Assembly (NCBI RefSeq): GCF_000372645.1
Contig: NZ_APMP01000033.1
Span: forward strand, 1 to 50,060
DNA length: 50,060 nucleotides
DNA from: Caulobacter vibrioides OR37
GTDB taxonomy: Bacteria; Pseudomonadota; Alphaproteobacteria; Caulobacterales; Caulobacteraceae
Direction of reading: 5' to 3'
Of the stretch, positions 23,673 through 31,073 are shown piece by piece. Below the pieces are notes generated by a model, which saw only the letters and a program-made list of their open reading frames with translations, made no database searches and was not told the DNA's origin. How positions within the stretch are numbered: the stretch's first letter is position 1; each line of letters opens with the position of its first letter. The position numbers and the translations under genes are program-made.

Positions 23673-25577
23673 ATGAATGTCGTCATCGCCGCGGGGATCC
23701 TGGTCACGCTCGTGACCGGCGTGCCCGTCCTCGTCCAGCTGCTGCGCGGCCATCCGCGCGGCCTGATCATCTGCTTCCTGGCCGAGATGTGGGAGCGCTT
23801 CTCCTACTACGGCATGAGGGGGCTGCTGATCTTCTATCTGACCCAGCATTTCCTGTTCGACTCGAAGGTCGCCAGCGGCCACTACGGCTCCTACACCTCG
23901 CTGGTCTATATCGTTCCGCTGCTGGGCGGCTTCCTGGCCGACCGGTATCTGGGCACCCGCAAGGCCGTCGCGTTCGGCGCGATCCTGCTGGTCGCCGGCC
24001 ATTTGGCCATGGCGATCGAGGGGCCGCCGGCCACCCAGACCCTGACCTATGGCGGCCATGCCTACGCCTTCCAGGCCGAGGGCCGGGGCGAGGAGCGCGT
24101 GGCCAAAATGGTCGTCGCCGGCAAGCCCTACGCGGTCAAAGCCACCGAGACCGGCGACTTCGAGATCAAGGACCTGCCGGCCGGCGCCGGCCTGCCTTCG
24201 GTGCTGCCCAAGGGTCAGTACAAGCTGGACGTTAAGGACCGCGACCCGACCTATCTCAACATCTTCTGGCTGGCCCTGTCGCTCATCATCGTCGGGGTGG
24301 GCTTCATGAAGTCCAATGTCGCCGCCTTGGTCGGGCAGCTCTACCCGCAGGGCGACCCGCGCCGCGATCCGGGCTTCACCCTCTACTACTACGGCATCAA
24401 TCTGGGCTCGTTCTGGGCGGCCATTCTGTGCGGCATTCTGGGCGTCAACATTGGCTGGTGGGCCGGCTTCGGCGCCGCGGGCCTGGGGATGCTGGCCGGC
24501 TTCGTCATCTTCGTGCTGGGCAAGCCCTGGCTGCTGGGCAAGGGCGAGCCGCCGGCGGACGCCAAGCTCAAGGAAAGGGTCGCCGGCCACGTCACGCGCG
24601 AGGTGGTGATCTACGGCGTCTCGCTGTTGGCCGTGGCGGCGGTGTTCCTGCTGGTGCAGTACACGCCGGTGGTGCGAGGCGCGCTGATCGCCGGGATGTT
24701 TGGTTCGCTGGCCTACATCCTGTGGTTCGCCTTCGCCAAGGTCGATAAGGTCGAGCGCGAGCGCTTGTTGCTGGTCACGGTGCTGGTGTTGGGCGCGGTG
24801 GTGTTCTGGACGCTGTTCGAGCAGGCCGGTTCGTCGCTGAACCTGTTCGCGGCCACCAATGTCGACCTGCTGCTGCTGTCCAAGCCGGCCGAATGGTTCG
24901 GGGGCGCGGTGGTGCTCGGCGCTCCCAGCCAACTCGCGGCGGCGGGGATCTCGACCGCCGGCAGGCTGTGGATTAACACCGACCTCAACGCCGCCCAGAC
25001 CCAGGCCATCCAGGCGGGCTGGATCCTGATCTACGCGCCGGTGTTCGCCGCGATGTGGACCGTGCTGACGCGCAAGGGCGTCAATCCCAGTCCGATGATC
25101 AAGTTCGGCCTGTCCCTGATCCAGGTCGGCGGCGGATTCCTGGTCCTGCTGCTCGGCGCGCAGTTCGCCGGCCCCACCTTCAAGATGCCGCTGATCTTCC
25201 TGGTCGTGATGTACATGCTGCACACGACCGGCGAACTCTTCATGTCGCCGGTCGGCCTGTCGCAGATGACCAAGCTGTCGCCGCTGCGCATCGTCTCGTT
25301 CGTGATGGCCGTCTGGTACATGGCGCTGGCCATGGCCAACCTGTTCGGCGGCTGGATCGCGGCGATCGCCTCGACCGAGACGATCGCTGGTCAGGTGCTG
25401 AATCCGGGCGCGGCCATGGCGCAGGCCCTGCTGGTCTTCAAGGTTATCGGCCTGGCGGCCATCGGCATCGGGGTGCTGTTCCTGCTGCTGGCCCCGGTCC
25501 TCAAGAAGTGGTCGCACGGCGCCGACGATGTCGACGCCGGACCGATCGCCGACTCCACCGTCTCGGGCCAGGCCTAA
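23673..25577 (+). CDS. Proton-coupled oligopeptide transporter (POT/PTR2 family)
   Basis: 634 residues, about 12-14 membrane helices, importing di- and tripeptides with protons. The family motif is clear near the N-terminus: AEMWERFSYYGMRGLLIFYL (the ExxERFxYYG motif). GGFLADRYLGTRKAV and GTGFMKSNV-type and FYYGINLGS segments follow. Between helices, residues ~112-190 form an insertion of about 75 residues (GGHAYAFQAEGRGEERV... VKDRDPTYLN) predicted to be soluble and beta-rich, absent from the shorter POT proteins I know. ATG 23673 starts the protein just before helix 1; an upstream TTG (23577) adds 32 unconserved residues. Confidence 0.92.
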   Translation: MNVVIAAGILVTLVTGVPVLVQLLRGHPRGLIICFLAEMWERFSYYGMRGLLIFYLTQHFLFDSKVASGHYGSYTSLVYIVPLLGGFLADRYLGTRKAVAFGAILLVAGHLAMAIEGPPATQTLTYGGHAYAFQAEGRGEERVAKMVVAGKPYAVKATETGDFEIKDLPAGAGLPSVLPKGQYKLDVKDRDPTYLNIFWLALSLIIVGVGFMKSNVAALVGQLYPQGDPRRDPGFTLYYYGINLGSFWAAILCGILGVNIGWWAGFGAAGLGMLAGFVIFVLGKPWLLGKGEPPADAKLKERVAGHVTREVVIYGVSLLAVAAVFLLVQYTPVVRGALIAGMFGSLAYILWFAFAKVDKVERERLLLVTVLVLGAVVFWTLFEQAGSSLNLFAATNVDLLLLSKPAEWFGGAVVLGAPSQLAAAGISTAGRLWINTDLNAAQTQAIQAGWILIYAPVFAAMWTVLTRKGVNPSPMIKFGLSLIQVGGGFLVLLLGAQFAGPTFKMPLIFLVVMYMLHTTGELFMSPVGLSQMTKLSPLRIVSFVMAVWYMALAMANLFGGWIAAIASTETIAGQVLNPGAAMAQALLVFKVIGLAAIGIGVLFLLLAPVLKKWSHGADDVDAGPIADSTVSGQA

Positions 25578-25591
25578 AGGCCGGGCGCGGG

Positions 25592-25629
25592 AAAAAACGA
25601 AGGGCCCCGGGTGATCCGCCGGGGCCCTT
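25592..25629 (-). terminator. Intrinsic terminator reading on the minus strand (possibly bidirectional)
   Basis: Arms of 11 bp (25600-25610 and 25619-25629) enclose an 8-base loop. On the minus strand the stem is followed by CGTTTTTTC (25598-25590), a good T-run; on the plus strand only CTTCTCC follows. It ends the POT transcript weakly, but fits better as the end of a minus-strand RNA. Confidence 0.6.
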
Positions 25630-25703
25630 CTCCGAGACGCGGAGGGGCCGCGTCTCACTCCAGGTGGGAACGGCCCTGGCGATGGCTCAAATCGCCAGGG
25701 CCG
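25600..25703. other. Cluster of three perfect hairpins in a 416-base gap
   Basis: Hairpin 1: 25600-25629, 11 bp. Hairpin 2: GAGACGCGG (25634-25642) and CCGCGTCTC (25648-25656), 9 bp with a 5-base loop. Hairpin 3: 13-bp arms (25671-25683 and 25691-25703) with a 7-base loop. Read on the minus strand they are ordered 3-2-1 and end in a T-run, as in a small structured RNA. Between 25704 and 25993 I see no gene; the short open frames there have poor codon usage. Confidence 0.4.
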
Positions 25704-25993
25704 CTTTCCGCTCCTACCCGAAGCTCGTTCGAAGCTTGGCGGACGTCGCGGGTCCGTCCGGTGGTTTGGCGTGTTCCTTTGAAGGGCTTGTGACGGCGTG
25801 CGTCGCGGTCGCGCGCAGCGTCGTCCATCCCTCGCGCGCCGTCCCTGGCGCGACCCGCGCAAGTTGACCGCGCGGGGCGGGCGAGGACAGTTACAAGCGA
25901 GAAATGTGCATTAAACCTTCGACAGAAACCGACAGTCCGCCCGGATTTGCAAGGCGCGGGGCGGTCTTGGATGTCGAACGGGGAGGGAGGACG

Positions 25994-26497
25994 ATGACCG
26001 ACACGATCACGCGGCTGACGGCGGCGGACCTGGTCGGCCCGGCCGGCGAGGCGCTTTTGGCCTTGAACAACGCCCATGCCGAGGAACTGTCCTGGCTGGA
26101 GCCCGCGCGGCTGGCGCATCTGGTTTCGGAAGCCTTCGTCGCCCGCCGAATCGGCGTCGCCGACGCCTTGCTGCTGACCTTCGACCAAGCGGCCGACTAC
26201 GACAGCCCCAACTTCCTGTGGTTCCGCGAGCGCTATCCGGCCTTCGTCTATGTCGACCGGGTCGTGGTCACCGACGGCGCGCGGGGTCGGGGGCTGGCGC
26301 GGCGGCTCTATGACGACCTGTTCGTCGCCGCCCGTTTGGCGGGCCATGAGCGGATCGTCTGCGAGGTCAATTCCGACCCGCCGAATCCGGCCTCGGAGGC
26401 CTTCCACGCCGCGCTGGGGTTCGTCGCGGTGGGGACGGCGACGATCCACGGCGGGAAGAAGACGGTGACGTACTTGGAGCGGACGCTCGCGACCTAA
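25994..26497 (+). CDS. GNAT family N-acetyltransferase
   Basis: 167 residues from ATG 25994, which has the strong ribosome site GGGAGGGAGG. The acetyl-CoA pocket motif A is visible as YVDRVVVTDGARGRGLARRLYDDL (V-x-x-x-x-R-G-x-G-x-A pattern), followed by ERIVCEVNSDPPNPASEAFHAALGFVAVG, the usual motif B region. The acceptor is unknown. An upstream in-frame start (25904) adds unconserved residues. The stop overlaps tldD by four bases, so the two converge. Confidence 0.88.
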   Translation: MTDTITRLTAADLVGPAGEALLALNNAHAEELSWLEPARLAHLVSEAFVARRIGVADALLLTFDQAADYDSPNFLWFRERYPAFVYVDRVVVTDGARGRGLARRLYDDLFVAARLAGHERIVCEVNSDPPNPASEAFHAALGFVAVGTATIHGGKKTVTYLERTLAT

Positions 26498-27939
26498 ACC
26501 GCCGTGCCGCCGACCGTCAGGCCGGTGATCTTGAGGCTTGGCTGGCCCACGCCGACCGGCACGCCCTGGCCGGCCTTGCCGCAGACGCCGATGCCGGGAT
26601 CGAAGTCGAAGTCGTCGCCGATCATCGTCACCCGGGTCAGGGCCGAGGGGCCGTCGCCGATCAGGGTCGCGCCCTTGACCGGGGCGGTGATCTTGCCGTC
26701 CTCAACCAGATAGGCCTCGGTGCACTGGAAGACGAACTTGCCGTTGGTGATGTCGACCTGGCCGCCGCCGAAATTGGCGCAGTACAGGCCCCGCTTCATC
26801 GAGGCGATCATTTCCCGCGGATCGTCGTTCCCCGCCAGCATCCCGGTATTGGTCATGCGCGGCATCGGCATGTGGGCGTAGGACTGGCGGCGACCATTGC
26901 CGGTGGCCTTCATGCCCATCAGCCGGGCGCTCATCCGATCGTGCATGTAGCCGACGAGGACGCCATCCTCGATCAGCACCGTGCGCTCGGTGGGCGTGCC
27001 CTCGTCGTCGACGGTCAGCGAGCCCCGGCGGCCCGGGATCGAGCCGTCGTCGAACACCGTGACGCCCTTGGCGGCGACGCGTTCGCCGATCCGGCCCGAA
27101 AAGGCGCTGATGCCCTTGCGGTTGAAGTCGCCTTCCAGGCCGTGGCCGACGGCCTCGTGCAGCAGCACGCCGTTCCAGCCCGGACCCAGCACCACGTCCA
27201 TCTCCCCGGCCGGACAGGCGACGGCGTCGAGGTTCACGAGCGCCATGCGCAGGGCCTCGTCGACCTGGTCTCGCCACTTGTCCGGCGAGATCCAGGCGGC
27301 GAAACCGGCGCGGCCGCCGGCGCCCGACGAGCCGCTCTCGCGGCGGCCGTCCTTCTCGACGGTGACCTGGACATTGACCCGCACCAGCGGGCGCACGTCG
27401 CGGATCAGCCGGCCGTCGGCGCGCAGGATCTCGACCACGCGGCGCTCGCCGGCCAGCGAGGCCATCACCTGCACGACGCGCGGGTCGCGGGCGCGAGCGA
27501 AGGCGTCGATCTCCTGGAGCAGGGCGACCTTGTCGGAAAAGTCCGGCGCGCTGACCGGATTATCCTCGCCGTAAAGCTTCTCGTTGGTGGCGCGAGGACC
27601 TTCGGCGGAGACGCCCGCGTGGCCGCGCTTTGCCAGGCTGGCCGAATCGGCGGCACGGCGGATGGCGGCCTCGCTGATCTCGGCGGCATGGGCGTAGCCC
27701 GCAGTCTCTCCAGCCACGACGCGCAGGCCAAAGCCCTCGCCGCTGTCATAGGCCGCGCTCTTCAGGCGTCCGTCATCGAAGACGAAGGCTTCGCTCTCGG
27801 AGCGCTCGAGGAACAGTTCCCCGTCATCGGCCCCGGCGAGGGCCTCGCCCAGGATCCGCTGGGCGCGTTCGGGATCGACGCCGGCGGCGTCCAGGATGGA
27901 TGGACCCAACAGTGAAGAGGCGGGGAGCGGTGCGTTCAT
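26494..27939 (-). CDS. tldD: Metalloprotease subunit TldD
   Basis: TldD is the catalytic half of the TldD-TldE complex, a zinc protease that cleaves small unfolded peptides and processes some peptide toxins and antibiotics. It has 481 residues from ATG 27939. The zinc motif HEAVGH sits at residues 261-266 (HExxxH). Other family features are GEGFGLRVVAG near the start, GSSGAGGR, TNTGMLAGNDDP and the C-terminal GVCGKAGQGVPVGVGQPSLKI. No tldE (pmbA) is in this window; in related genomes it lies elsewhere. Confidence 0.96.
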   Translation of the reverse strand: MNAPLPASSLLGPSILDAAGVDPERAQRILGEALAGADDGELFLERSESEAFVFDDGRLKSAAYDSGEGFGLRVVAGETAGYAHAAEISEAAIRRAADSASLAKRGHAGVSAEGPRATNEKLYGEDNPVSAPDFSDKVALLQEIDAFARARDPRVVQVMASLAGERRVVEILRADGRLIRDVRPLVRVNVQVTVEKDGRRESGSSGAGGRAGFAAWISPDKWRDQVDEALRMALVNLDAVACPAGEMDVVLGPGWNGVLLHEAVGHGLEGDFNRKGISAFSGRIGERVAAKGVTVFDDGSIPGRRGSLTVDDEGTPTERTVLIEDGVLVGYMHDRMSARLMGMKATGNGRRQSYAHMPMPRMTNTGMLAGNDDPREMIASMKRGLYCANFGGGQVDITNGKFVFQCTEAYLVEDGKITAPVKGATLIGDGPSALTRVTMIGDDFDFDPGIGVCGKAGQGVPVGVGQPSLKITGLTVGGTAV

Positions 27940-28017
27940 GAGCCTACAGGTAGGCCTTCCGAACGCGTCCGTCACCCCGCCGCTTTGTCGCGAGCCGTCC
28001 GTGGACGTCGTCGCCTT

Positions 28018-28836
28018 CTAGAAATCGCGCCGCACCTCGCCGGAACCGGTGATTTCGGTGTCGACGCTCTTGGGCTCGGTGCGCAGTTCGACGTCGCCGC
28101 TGCCGGAGATGTCGATCTTGACCTTGCCGGTGGCGAACACCGCGCCGCCGCCGCTGCCGGAGACGTCGACCACGGCGTCCCGGCCCTTCAGATCGGAGAG
28201 ATCGGCGTAGCCCGAGCCGGAATTGTCGACCGAGATCGTCTCGGTCCTGCCCTGGGCGTTGACCCGGCCCGAACCCTCGATCGACACTGACAGGCGCGGC
28301 TGGTCGTAGCGGTGGATCTTCAGGTCGCCCGAGCCCTCGACCTCGAACCGGGTCACGGCCGGCGCCACGACCGTCACCTTGACCCTTTCGGCGTCGCTGC
28401 GAACTTGCAGGCCGTCGGCGCCGAGGGTCATGGTGGCGCGCTCGACGATGTCCTCGTCGTCCAACGTCAGCCGGCCGCCCTCGACCCGCATGTGGTCGAC
28501 ATAGGCCTGAGGACCCGAGATCACGACCTTGGCGTCGGCGCCCTGGACGTAGGTGACGTCGACGGGCAGGTCGATCGACAGCGTGTCCTTGCCGGTCCAG
28601 GCGAAGGTGCGGTCGACCAGCGCCGGCGCGGGGCCGCCGTGACCCAGGCCGACATGGCGGCCGGTATGGATGACCCTGCCGCCGTCGCGGACGACGATGG
28701 TTTCGTCGCCATTGATCGGAATGGTCCAGCCGTTCTTGATGATTTCCGGTCCGGCGACCCAGGCGACGCCGGCGAAGCAGACGACGGCCAGAGCCAGGCT
28801 CGCGGCGCCGACGATGAGCGTATTGCGGATCAGCAT
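28018..28836 (-). CDS. DUF2807 (GIN) beta-repeat protein
   Basis: 272 residues. One N-terminal membrane helix (about residues 4-28) works as a signal or anchor. Beyond about residue 80 the chain is built of short repeats of the type GSGDLKI, GSGRVNA, GSGYADL, GSGGGAVF, GSGDVELR and GSGEVRR, the parallel beta-helix pattern of DUF2807, once labelled putative auto-transporter adhesin head. The helix probably faces the periplasm. It is third in a PadR-DUF1700-DUF2807 operon, a repeated arrangement for envelope-linked genes controlled by PadR; the biological role is unknown. Confidence 0.87.
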   Translation of the reverse strand: MLIRNTLIVGAASLALAVVCFAGVAWVAGPEIIKNGWTIPINGDETIVVRDGGRVIHTGRHVGLGHGGPAPALVDRTFAWTGKDTLSIDLPVDVTYVQGADAKVVISGPQAYVDHMRVEGGRLTLDDEDIVERATMTLGADGLQVRSDAERVKVTVVAPAVTRFEVEGSGDLKIHRYDQPRLSVSIEGSGRVNAQGRTETISVDNSGSGYADLSDLKGRDAVVDVSGSGGGAVFATGKVKIDISGSGDVELRTEPKSVDTEITGSGEVRRDF

Positions 28837-28857
28837 GTCAGGTCCCCTCCCTTTCGC

Positions 28858-29421
28858 TCAAACTTGATCGATGGCCGGCTTCAGGAGCCGGAAGTGAAGG
28901 CGGCCGTACCAGACCACCAGGTTGAACAGGCCGACCGTCGCGGCGGTCAGCAGCGCCCCCAGGAAGGTGGCCGCGGCCATCAGGCCCAGGCCGATCAGGA
29001 AGGCGGTGATCGGTCCGCCGGGCGGCGAGGCCAGTGGTCCGACGGCGAAGACGAAGCCGCCGCCGATGAACAGCGCGACCACGGCGACCAGCACCCCGAA
29101 CAGGGCGCCCAGCACCCCCATTAGCAACGGCAGCAGGAACATCACGTCCAGCGCCCCCAGGCCCAGCAGGGCGACGATGGCGCCGGCGGCGTTCGACGGG
29201 CTCTTCTTCTCTTCCCATTGCCTGAGGCCAGCCTCGGCGCGCAGTTCGCGGGCCAGGCGGTCCGGATCGCCCAGGGCCGCGGCGACCTCGGCCTCGCTGC
29301 GGCCGGCGGCCTCGGCGTCGGCGAAGTGCGCCTCGTGATCGGCGACGATGTCGGCGATGGTCGTCACCGGCAGGCCGGCCAGGCCTCGGCGCAGACGTGA
29401 AATGAACTCGGCGCGGGTCAT
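28858..29421 (-). CDS. DUF1700 membrane protein
   Basis: 187 residues. The N-terminal ~65 residues are the soluble DUF1700 motif: MTRAEFISRLRRGLAGLPVTTIADIVADHEAHFADAEAAGRSEAEVAAALGDPDRLARELRAE. Four hydrophobic segments follow (about 80-100, 104-125, 135-160, 165-180). The ATG overlaps the last codons of the padR gene (ATGA at 29418-29421), which indicates translational coupling. Families of this type are always seen next to a PadR regulator, with the soluble module likely sensing or binding a partner. A longer start (29469) would overlap padR further and is rejected. Confidence 0.88.
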   Translation of the reverse strand: MTRAEFISRLRRGLAGLPVTTIADIVADHEAHFADAEAAGRSEAEVAAALGDPDRLARELRAEAGLRQWEEKKSPSNAAGAIVALLGLGALDVMFLLPLLMGVLGALFGVLVAVVALFIGGGFVFAVGPLASPPGGPITAFLIGLGLMAAATFLGALLTAATVGLFNLVVWYGRLHFRLLKPAIDQV

Positions 29422-29744
29422 GCGGCGGCTCCCACGATGTCGTTGACCGCGTTCGAGAAGGCGGCCCATTCGGCTTTCTGCTGCTCGAAGCTCCGACGGC
29501 CCGCGTTGGTCAGGCGGTAATATTTGCGCGGCGGACCGCTCTGGCTTTCCACCAGATAGGTCTCGACCAGCCCATCCGACTGCATGCGGCGCATCAGCGG
29601 ATAGATCGTCCCTTCCCCCATATCGATGTCCTTCGTCAGCCGGCTGGCGATCTCGTAGGCGTAGCTGTCGGCGCGGGAGAGCAGGGCCAGCACGCAGAGG
29701 GCCAGCACCCCCTTTTTCAGTTGAATCTCGATTGTTTCCGGCAC
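29418..29744 (-). CDS. PadR family transcriptional regulator
   Basis: 108 residues, a short PadR protein with one winged-helix domain: KKGVLALCVLALLSRADSYAYEIASRLTKD, the recognition region GEGTIYPLMRRMQSDGLVET, and the wing PPRKYYRLTNAGRRSFEQQKAEW. PadR repressors act as dimers and usually bind close to their own promoter. It is the first gene of the operon with DUF1700 and DUF2807, which it probably controls. The ligand or signal is unknown. The start is 72 bases from a pair of AGGTAC motifs that may be its operator. Confidence 0.92.
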   Translation of the reverse strand: MPETIEIQLKKGVLALCVLALLSRADSYAYEIASRLTKDIDMGEGTIYPLMRRMQSDGLVETYLVESQSGPPRKYYRLTNAGRRSFEQQKAEWAAFSNAVNDIVGAAA

Positions 29745-29782
29745 GGCGTCTCTTGCCTCCGTTGATGCTCTCTTCTACCGCC

Positions 29783-29807
29783 AGGTACTGATCACCGCAA
29801 GGTACCT
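29783..29807. promoter_or_regulatory. Candidate PadR operator
   Basis: AGGTAC occurs at 29783-29788 and again at 29800-29805, 17 bases apart; the second is part of the palindrome AGGTACCT (29800-29807). The pair lies 39-63 bases before the padR start, in the proper place for self-repression. The remaining gap to ctaC (29808-30085) has no gene I can support. Confidence 0.4.
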
Positions 29808-30085
29808 ATCCATGAACGATACGTAATGACGCGGAGGCCCCATCCGGCGAAATCGTCGCGGTTTTCTAAGAATGATTCTCGACTAGGCGCGCGGGTCTTG
29901 GGCAGGCGGGCAATCGCGGGCCACGCGCGCGGTCTCAGCGGCTTGGCAACCGCTGGCGATGCGCGTATGCAGCCGATGGACCAACATGCGGACGGGCTGG
30001 CGCCGACGCGCGACTCATTTCGAGGCGCGTCGATCGCAAGGGGGCCGATCGTGTGTCGTAATAAGCAAGTCGGCGCGGCGAGACC

Positions 30086-30099
30086 TTGAGAGAGGTCAA
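30086..30099. promoter_or_regulatory. FNR/FixK-like dyad before ctaC
   Basis: TTGAGAGAGGTCAA keeps the TTGA-N6-TCAA core of FNR/FixK sites, 27 bases before the ctaC start. The same bases also sit in the dyad GACCT-N6-AGGTC (30082-30097), so another regulator is possible. The position so near the start would favour repression. It is a candidate only. Confidence 0.35.
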
Positions 30100-30125
30100 A
30101 TCCGCCGAAACGGGCCGTGAGGGAA

Positions 30126-31049
30126 ATGAAGGCGCAATTTTCGGGGATTCGGCGGATCTTGACGGGCGCGTCGGCGCTCGCCGCCACGATGATGTTCGCG
30201 GGACATGCTCTCGCCGAGGATCTGCTGGGCCAGCCGACGCCGGGGGCGATCGACCTTCAGCCGGCCGCTTCGGAGCTGAAGCACCACGCGATCTGGTTCC
30301 ATGACATGATCCTGCTGCCGATCATCACCGGCATCACCCTGCTGGTGCTGGGCCTGCTGATCTGGATCGTGGTGCGCTACAACAAGAAAGCGAACCCGGT
30401 TCCGGCCAAGTTCAGCCACAACACCACGATCGAGATCATCTGGACCCTGGTGCCGGTCCTGATCCTGATGGTCATCGCCATCTTCTCGTTCCGGCTGCTG
30501 TTCCACTACAACGACATGCCCAAGCCCTACATGACCGTGAAGGCCACGGGCTATCAGTGGTACTGGGGCTACGAATATCCTGATCAGAAGATCAGCGAGA
30601 TCGTCTCCCTGCCGCTGTCCAAGGAAGACGCCGACGCCAAGAAGGTCCCGTACCTGCTGGCCGCCGACAAGGCGATGATCGTGCCGGTGGGCAAGGTGGT
30701 TCGCGTGCAGGTCACCGGCGCGGACGTCATCCACTCGTTCGCCCTGCCGGCCTTCGGCCTGAAGATCGACGCCATCCCCGGCCGCCTGAACGAAACCTGG
30801 TTCAAGGCCGAGAAGACCGGCGTGTTCTACGGCCAGTGCTCGGAGCTCTGCGGCGTCGACCACTCCAACATGCCGATCGAGATCCACGTGGTCTCGCAAG
30901 GCGAGTTCGACGCCTGGGTGAAGTCGAAGGCCGCGCCGGCCGCCGCGCCCGCGGCTCCCGCCGCCGCCGCTCCGGCCGCGACCCCCGTCTCGGCTCCGGC
31001 CGCTCCCGCTTCCGCTCCGGCCGCGGCGAAAGCCGCGCCGGCGGTCTAG
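30126..31049 (+). CDS. ctaC: Cytochrome c oxidase subunit II (aa3 type)
   Basis: 307 residues. A signal peptide (to about residue 30) is followed by two membrane helices and a periplasmic CuA domain. The copper ligands are present: His in DVIHSFALP and the CSELCGVDHSNM motif giving two Cys, a His and a Met, plus the aromatic patch YQWYWGYEYPD for electron entry from cytochrome c. The C-terminal 40 residues are a low-complexity Ala/Pro tail. ATG 30126 is used, with GAGGG just upstream; an in-frame GTG (30117) would add three residues. It opens the cytochrome oxidase cluster. Confidence 0.96.
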   Translation: MKAQFSGIRRILTGASALAATMMFAGHALAEDLLGQPTPGAIDLQPAASELKHHAIWFHDMILLPIITGITLLVLGLLIWIVVRYNKKANPVPAKFSHNTTIEIIWTLVPVLILMVIAIFSFRLLFHYNDMPKPYMTVKATGYQWYWGYEYPDQKISEIVSLPLSKEDADAKKVPYLLAADKAMIVPVGKVVRVQVTGADVIHSFALPAFGLKIDAIPGRLNETWFKAEKTGVFYGQCSELCGVDHSNMPIEIHVVSQGEFDAWVKSKAAPAAAPAAPAAAAPAATPVSAPAAPASAPAAAKAAPAV

Positions 31050-31073
31050 AACGCTCGTTAGGATAACAGTCCG

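Noticed and set aside
25611..25793. Short plus-strand frame in the hairpin cluster
   Set aside because: Runs through two perfect hairpins, has Arg/Trp-rich composition and no ribosome site.
23628..25862. Very long minus-strand frame opposite the POT gene
   Set aside because: Antisense open frames are common in GC-rich coding DNA; the composition is Arg/Gln/Asp low complexity and no domain is visible. Similar long antisense frames opposite ctaD, the M16 gene, pdeA and the acyl-CoA dehydrogenase were rejected for the same reason.
29826..30089. Plus-strand 87-codon frame in the gap before ctaC
   Set aside because: Rare codons, no ribosome site, no recognisable motif; the stretch looks non-coding.
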